Shown here one piece after another: positions 56,573-64,000 of a stretch of DNA of 64,000 bases. Made by a program: the position numbers and the translations under genes. Source of the stretch: Dermatophagoides farinae (taxonomy: Eukaryota > Arthropoda > Arachnida > Sarcoptiformes > Pyroglyphidae); NCBI RefSeq assembly GCF_024713945.1, contig NC_134684.1, forward strand, positions 2,089,001-2,153,000. The letters are read 5' to 3'. The notes under the pieces were generated by a model that was given only the letters and a program-made list of their open reading frames with translations, did no database searches and was not told where the DNA came from. Position 1 is the first letter of the stretch. Every line of letters begins with the position of its first letter.

Positions 56573-58990
56573 CCAATTGAATTGTATATGTGCATATGAA
56601 TGATGAATGGTAAATGTGTATATGAAGAGATGATGAATGATGATGATGAGAAAAAAGAAAAAGAGAAGAGCAATGAATTTTATAATGATTAAAACAAAAC
56701 AAAACAAAAAAAATTCCAATTTTACTTCATGAATTTTCATTTCATTGTTCCATTAATAGTTTGAACACGATTCATTATTGTTTGAAATTTTTTTCAATGA
56801 TTTGATCTTTATAATCAATTTTTTTCTTTTTTACAACAACAACAACAACAACAAGATCGCTTATGAATTCGTGTGTATATGACCTTTTCGCGTGTTCCGT
56901 GTGTATTATAAATTTAATTGATTCCAATCAATCAATAATTCATTATTTATTGTTATTTCAAATGGGGGGAAAAACAACTGGCCCATATTAAAAAAAAATG
57001 ATAATCATTCATGATTGTTTAGCTAAAAAATATTTACAAGATAAAAGTATTTAATATTTACGTTTATATTAAGCGCGGAGATCCAAATGTGATGAGAATC
57101 TCTTTTTTTCATGTTGTTTAAACATCCGTATCTTATATATTCATTTAATAATAATTTTCATTTGTAGCAAAAATACAAAATTATGTCATACAAACATATG
57201 ATGATGATGATGATGACAGTTATTATATATATTGAAGTTTTAACAACCAATTTTTTGACATTCCAATTGGGCAAGAATCAAATATAACTATGTAAACATT
57301 CAATGAAAAAGAAAAAAATGTTGATGATGATATTATTTAATATTAAAATGATGATCATTTTAATCAATGTTTTGCACAACGTAATTAATAGTACATTTGA
57401 CAAAGAATTTTTTTGCTGTGTACAAATCGTTCGTCATGAATATAGAAGAATTTATTCAATTTCTTATGGAATATTATGCTTCAAGTTTGTTCATTATGTT
57501 GTTTACTTGAATAAAGCTCAAATAAATGTTGTGTTTTGTTGAATGTGGTTTGTATGTGGATAAGAGAAAATAAAGGTGAAGGTTTTAACCAATTGTAGTC
57601 GCTCCCTATTGTGCCAATCTATTCTTTTGTTGTTGATCATTCATTCATTTGTTTGAATGATAACATTTGTGGCCATAATAAAAAAAATTTTTTTTTTTTG
57701 ACTTTTTAAACAAATGAAACAAAATTTGACATTAGAGATGAGCATCAACCATACAAACAGACAAATGAATGAGAAATCCAAAGAAAATAGTACAAATTTG
57801 TTTTGTGTGTGTGCGTGTGTATGTCTACATTTGAATTCAGTGGATGATTCTGATGTTTGACATTTTATTTTCTCTAATCGAATAGTGAAAACTTGTTCCA
57901 AATTCGATTCACTTAAACAATAATCGTTTAGTATTTTTTTTTTGTCAAATTTTCCAATGATGATCATTGGGCTTGGTCAAATGAATGATGATGATGATGA
58001 TAATAATGAGAAATGTAGAAAAAAATGATAAATGCATGTTCTTTTTTCACACATTTTTTCAAAAAAAAGGTCAACCTAGATGGTTTTTAAACAGAAAAAA
58101 AAAACATAAATCAATTGTTGTTTTTCTGGTTCATACTAATTAGTTGAGTTTTTTTTTATTATTATTCAAAGATGATCATAATTATCATGGCTTCCCATTG
58201 TTTGTTTTTTTTTATCATTTTCAATTAATCGATCTTGTTCAAAAGATTGCGTGCGTGTGTGTGTGTCCTAATTATCATCAAAAAAAAAAAAAAAAAATGA
58301 ACATCATCGTTCAATTCATTGTCATATATTATGCAACAATCATTTTATAAATAAAAAAAACTTTCAAACAAACTTGACTTGGTATATTTATTGATTGTCA
58401 CATGATGATGATGATTTATGTATGTCATCATCTTTATATATATATATATACATTATAAGTCATTAGAACAAAATAAAATCCAACAACAATTTTAGCAAGT
58501 AAATCAAGAAAAAAAAGAGATAAAATCTAGATGATAAAAATATTTTTAATCTAAAAAAAAAAAATGTCACCGTTATGGTCATCATTTATATTTATGAAAA
58601 AAAAAAAATGTAATGAAATGAAACAAAATACAATGTGTTCTAAAAATATACGTCGTGGCAAAATAATAATGACAATGATGATAATGATAATGATACGTTA
58701 ATGAAAACTGAGTGACCACAAAGTGTGTTTTTATTTTTTCTTTTTTTTTATCTTTAGAAACTGTTATGTTCTCAAAAGGTGATGGATGGATGGATGGTCG
58801 TCGTCGTCGTAGTCATTACCGAATGAATGAGGTTAGAATTTCGTATTTTTTTTTTGTAATTATAATCAAAATATATTGAATGAATGAATCACCCCATAGG
58901 CAGTGAAATGGGGAAATGAAATAAGAAAAAAAATAATTTTTTTTTCGATCAAATTTGTTCATCATTGATATTTGATGATCATCAATATAT

Positions 58991-59034
58991 TTATAACCGG
59001 AAGAAATCCGATATATTCGAATTTCTGGTTATAA
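58991..59034. repeat. Imperfect hairpin
   Basis: TTATAACC and GGTTATAA flank a stem continued by AGAAAT/ATTTCT with a small bulge. It is short for a microRNA precursor. Function unknown. Confidence 0.4.
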
Positions 59035-61697
59035 TCATCGAATCAAGTTTTTATTATTATTATTATTATTTACAACAAGTACATTCACCTTATAAATAGG
59101 TTTTATTATTCGAATTACTAGGCGATGAATCAACATCATCATTATCAAAAAAAAAATCGTGATGGATAGGTCACTTGAGATATTTATAGAGAGAGCAAAA
59201 TAGAAAAAAAAACTTGAAACTTACCAATTTTTTTTCTCTTTGACACTTGATATACAATGATGATGATGAAAATGATATATAAATCGTCAAAAAATAAAAA
59301 CAACAACAATGGCAATAACAAAATGATGAAACAAATACAAAACACTAATTAACGATTGTTGTAATTTTGGAATGGAAAAAAATTTTTTTTTTTCAAGAAT
59401 TTGCAATCCAATAGAATGTGATTTGATGATTAATGTTAAGAAAAAAAAATTCCAAAATCCAGTCAGTAATTCATTGGAGTAGAAAATTTTATGTTTGAGA
59501 ATCAGGCCTTCAATTTATTGAAGCGAACAAACAATTCATCGATGGACAATGGTAGATGAACAGAAAAAAAAATTATTATTAATGACAATGTACAATGATA
59601 ATATTTGCAATGATAAAAACTTGTTGTTGCCATTGATATCTGAGAGAAAAAAAAATTTTCGCTTGTTTTATAACTTCGAGGCCTCTTGATAAATGTGTGT
59701 AAAATGATGATCATCAGAAAAAAAACATGAAAACCATATGACAAACGTGTGAAAAAAAAACACACACACACACAGAAAATTACATAACAAACAGACCGAA
59801 AACACGGTAATAAATGTTTGTGTGAAAAACAAAAAACAATTTGAATATTGATGGTCGTGTTACCGTTCAACCGGTACTACGAATGGAATTTTAAACTTGA
59901 ATATAAATATTTCAAGAAGGAAATTGTCATTTGAAATGAATGGGTTGAAGCTTTGAATGACGATGATATTGCTTTGATGCAATAAAACATACGTTTTTTT
60001 TATGGCCACTGATGAATCATGTAGTTGTCAAGATAAATTGATGTTTGTTTATCGATATGGTACACACACACACACACACGACCATCAACATTATTTTGTT
60101 TACATATATTGACTGGTTGATAATGATGATTGTATTTAAAATGATCAACAGTTTGTTTGTGATGATTCGAATAAATAGACGGCGATAATAAAAATAACAA
60201 CAACAAAGACAAAAAAAAACAAACTTTGATTGCAAATCAAGTATATTCGATAACTTGTTGTTATTGATTTGGATTGTTGTTGTTAGGTTGATTGGGGTTT
60301 TTTTTTTACTTTTGATTATCACCAACACTACCTAATTTCATCACTAGACAAATTGTTAATTTTATTTTATCTCTGATTGCCGTTCATTGATTCTGGATTC
60401 CGATGCAACACATGCACACACACACACACACATACACAACTTTTCTTAATGAAAAATGAAATCACCTCTTAATCAATCAACACAAATAAACAATACACTT
60501 TTGTACACACACACACCTGATTCATAACTGTTGGTTGAAACTAATCTCATACGAAAGGAAATAGATTCGATGATCATCATAATAATTTTTCTGTTTTGGC
60601 TGGTTGGTTGATGGTTTAGCGTGAAATTAAAAAAAAACAAGATGGGCGAAACAAATGTTTTTTTCAGATGACTTTGTGTGTGTCCAATATGATTGCCATC
60701 GAATGAACAAATGAATTTAGTAGATTGAATGAATGAATGAGTGAACAACGAAGCATAAAGAGAAACGCAAAAAGAGTAAAATCCAAACAGGTTTTGTTGT
60801 CCATTAAAAAAAACGATGCAGATCTCATCACAATGATGATGACGGCGATGATGATGATGATAATAGTCGTTGGTTGGTGGTAAAAATGGGGAAAACAAGT
60901 CACTTTGTGAATGTCCAACAAGTTGTTGTTGTTACTATCTAGTTTTTTGGAATGAATAAATGAATGATTTGGGAAAGTCTAGTCGTCACAACATGACAAT
61001 CATTCAAGAGAAAATTAAAAATCAACTAAATCAGTTTGTATACAAACATAGAGGACAAGAGAAAAAGAGAGGGAGGGAAAAATGCATAGATGAAAACCGA
61101 TGAATCTAATTCAGAAAAACTAACCATTTTCAACAACAACAACAATAACAAAAAATATCATGGACATGATGATGATCATCAACATTGAAATAGAGATGAA
61201 AAAAAATGGTTTGCCAGATCTTCGTCATTCATTTAACTTCAATGCCATTTTTTGTTAATAATGAAATGAATGAAGATGTTTTATTAGTAGTATCGATCAA
61301 TTTTTTATATTGTGGATGTTTTGTTGATATATTTGCGTGTAGTTTCCTGGATATATGCACAAATACACACACATACACATGAGGATAAAAATTTTTATTT
61401 CTTCCAAAAAAAAAAAAGCAAGTAATCAAAAAATGAAAACCAAAGAGAGAGAGAAAAAAATACCAAACATTTTGGATGAACAAAAAATTTTCATTTCAGA
61501 TCATCAAATCATGACGATGATGATGATGATGATGATGATTGCTAGATATAAAAATCTCAATTTCTAATTGATGATGTGCGTGCTTGTATGAATGAATGTA
61601 TGTCTGTGTCAGTGTGTGTGTGTGTGTGTGCGTGTAATATGGAATAAATCATGTTATAGGATTTTGAATGATCATGAATTGGAATTGGATCTCATAT

Positions 61698-61728
61698 AAT
61701 AATCATCTATAGACTATAGTTGATTATT
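61698..61728. repeat. 31-nt near-perfect palindrome
   Basis: Fourteen of fifteen base pairs match around a single central A (61713). Arms AATAATCA/TGATTATT enclose CTATAG-A-CTATAG with one T/T mismatch. Confidence 0.65.
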
Positions 61729-64000
61729 GATTAGATGATTAAATTATCATCATCATCATGAAAGGATGATGACCCAATCCTTGTGATTGATCTCTTTCTG
61801 TTCATCTGATCTTGTATTTATATTAATGATGTGTCTGCATCTCTGAATGGATCCATATCATCATCATCATCATCATCATCATAGATGATAATTGCTTGCT
61901 AATACACTGAAAACAAAATAAAGAAAACACATGTTTTAACGTATATTTATTTGATCCGGTTCGATGACTGATTGTTTTGTTGTTGTTTTTGTGTGTGTGT
62001 ATGATTTGAGATTTTGTATCAAAATAATTCATTCATTTTGTGTTTGTTGTCATGATTTTTTTTCCTGTTGTCGTTTTTACTTTTACTATTGTTATATTGG
62101 ACACACACACACACACACACTTCCGTTGGCCAATTTCTCCAATTAAATGGTTCATTAACATTATCGGATGAATTAAAATTGACTATGTTTGTATAGGTTT
62201 TTATTTCGTGCCATCATCATAAATATAATATATTCATGTTGTACAATGTACATGATGCAATGAAAAAAAATCATGATCATAATGAATGAAAGAAATTTTT
62301 TTCCCCATTTTTTCAAAATGAAAATGAAAAATAAATTCATCAAACACTGAATTCATTTAAATTCATTTTCCTCCGGACAACATGGTCAACAATTCATTTG
62401 AAAATGGGAAAATTAGATGATGATGAATTTTTTTTCTGGTAATGGCTAAAAATAAATTTTTATAAATTCAAAATTAAGCAATTATCATTCACTACTACTA
62501 TGACATGTCAATGAATGAATGGATAATCGTAGATCTTGAAAAATTTGATTCAGCTCACACTACTACTGGTTTAATGATGATAGATCATGGGCTTTTTTTA
62601 TGATTGTGAATTTCCGAACATACACACACACACACACACAAACCGCCTTAAGCATTTATTTACAAAGAAAATACCGGTTTTATTTCTGGAAAAAAACCGT
62701 TATTACGAAAATCCATTCAATCAATCAATCAATTGATCAATCAATGGTTTTTTTTTCTTCCATTTTCATCATCATTCTTCAAGCGTGTCGAATGTCAGTT
62801 TATGTTTTGTTTTTTTTTTTTTTTTTTTTTGGCAACACGCTCTATCATCAAACGCATCATTGAATTGACAATACTAATAAAAAAAACAACAACAACAATG
62901 ACAATAATAATGATAAGTTAACCGTTCAATTCTAATTGTTTGATTGATACCATAAATTGATCAATTTACAAACAAACAAACAAAAAAAAAATCAAACAAC
63001 AATGAGAAAAGTCTGTTTTTTTTTTCGTCTTTCCATTTCTATTTTCATTCATTCGATTTCACACATGTCTTTCGTTCATCAACACTGTCATTTTAGATCA
63101 ACAGGTGGATAGATATTAAAATGAATGAATGAATGAATGAATGACCTATGAATGAAATGAATAAAGTATCGAATTAAATGAATGAATGAATGAATACAGG
63201 TGTTACAAATCATGATTACATATAGAAACCGAATGAAAGCAAAAAAAAAAAAATAGATGGCTGGGAATGAGGGCATTCTATTATTGTCAATTATTGGCTT
63301 TGTTTTTTTTTTCTTTATTTCTCAAAAAAAAATGCTTTGGGCATGTATCTTTTATATGGATTTTTCAATAGAATCCATAATTATCCATAACTACCATCTC
63401 ATTATGATCATCTCCGGTTGATGATTTTTTTTTCACTCGTCATGATCTCTTTATTCATTTCAATGAAATGAAAACAAAAAAAAATTGTTCAACATCCGGT
63501 GCAAACAAAAATGAAATTGAATAAATGAAATTAATAAATAATGAAATAAATAATTATCTCCATTATACGCCCATTATAATTATCAATAGATTACGTGGTT
63601 CACAATTTGGCCATTTGGTTTTTCTTTCCAAACAATTAAATGTATCGCTATGTTTTTTTTCCATCTATCTGACTTGATTTGATTTAATGTTGACCTATCC
63701 AATGATGGTTGACATTCAATTTATATTTTGTTTATTCTCAACAAATTAAAAAAAAAAAAAATTTTCATTCACATTTCATTTCTTTTCCCATATGAGAATA
63801 CTGGTAATTTCGTGTTTGTGTGTGTTTATGACGGTTGGATAATTATTGTTTGTCGTTGTTGTTGTCGCTGTTGTTGTTGATTTTTTTCTCTTATCTGGTT
63901 GATAATGATTATGATCCCGCTGTTATCAATGGTATCACATGTTGTTTCAGATGAAAAATTTTCTAAATTTTTCGATTTGTTCAATATGTCCGTACTTTGT

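Larger units (their letters stand above)
56573..64000. other. Gene-poor region to the end of the window
   Basis: About 7.4 kb with no supportable gene. Dense microsatellites: ATG/CAT runs (57199-57217, 57988-58001, 61513-61541, 61857-61882), CA/TG runs (59757-59774, 60061-60080, 60413-60432, 61609-61632, 62098-62120, 62620-62641), TGAA runs (63123-63144, 63179-63196), T tracts up to about 22 (62809-62830). Frames longer than 60 codons here are all low complexity. A hairpin lies at 58991-59034 and a near-perfect palindrome at 61698-61728. Confidence 0.6.

Noticed and set aside
57070-57112. Short stem (GAGAT...ATCTC) followed by a T run, with a box-C-like GTGATGA
   Set aside because: Looked like a small Pol III or C/D snoRNA gene, but no D box, no internal promoter boxes and no clear mature RNA could be defined.
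57303-57542. 79-codon frame starting MKKKKMLMMILF
   Set aside because: A hydrophobic start resembling a signal peptide, but the rest has no pattern, lies in the gene-poor repeat region and is short enough to arise by chance.
60473-60921. Two overlapping minus-strand frames of 85-141 codons
   Set aside because: Composition is dominated by microsatellite translations (His, Ile, Ser runs) and there is no conserved pattern or splice context.
1-64000. tRNA, rRNA, CRISPR or bacterial operon features
   Set aside because: No B-box with matching cloverleaf, no rRNA signature and no direct repeats with regular spacers were found on reading. Periodic runs are simple microsatellites.

Overview
The window looks like nuclear DNA of an astigmatan mite, most likely a pyroglyphid dust mite (Dermatophagoides-like). 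The grounds are strong AT richness, very short GT-AG introns (about 50-95 nt), tightly packed genes, dense ATG/CAT, CAA/TTG and CA/TG microsatellites, and arthropod/chelicerate gene families (divergent ionotropic receptors without an amino-terminal domain, an inotocin-type precursor, a PAN/ZP cuticle-type protein). The species call is inference; the family calls come from motifs read in the translated exons.

Layout. 0.8-1.8 kb (+): a CRAL-TRIO lipid-binding protein. 3.6-11.9 kb (-): one large gene assembled here from 14 exons into a 2,269-residue secreted or type I membrane protein with 12 PAN modules, a ZP domain, a furin-like site and a transmembrane anchor. 14.2-15.2 kb (+): an astacin-like metalloprotease, meeting tail to tail with a MARCH-type RING-CH ubiquitin ligase (-). 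16.1-16.7 kb (-): an oxytocin/vasopressin (inotocin) and neurophysin precursor.

17.9-33.5 kb is a compact housekeeping block: WDR44 (+), JADE/rhinoceros (-), COX18 (+), MCM6 (-), an A1CF/RBM46/RBM47-type RNA-binding protein (-), NSMCE2 (+) and SLC35E1 (-). Neighbours are tens to hundreds of bases apart and several pairs converge. E2F-like sites lie upstream of MCM6, NSMCE2 and JADE, which suggests shared cell-cycle control. The 1.36 kb gap between the A1CF-like gene and NSMCE2 holds a strikingly GC-rich, hairpin-forming tandem repeat and a perfect 15-bp inverted repeat carrying two TATCGATA motifs.

33.8 kb has a lone copia-type Gag-like ORF. 34.8-44.4 kb is a tandem array of five ionotropic receptor loci (A-E) plus a chimeric relic. 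B, D and E are open; A has a frame conflict at its last intron and C a stop before its last membrane segment. 44.5-51.4 kb (-) carries a vanin/biotinidase-like amidase, a group VI calcium-independent phospholipase A2, an orphan membrane protein and a WH1-CRIB protein resembling the front half of WASP.

From 51.4 kb to the end the DNA is gene-poor and microsatellite-rich, with one plausible small membrane-protein gene at 55.9 kb. No tRNA, rRNA, CRISPR array or bacterial-type operon was recognised.
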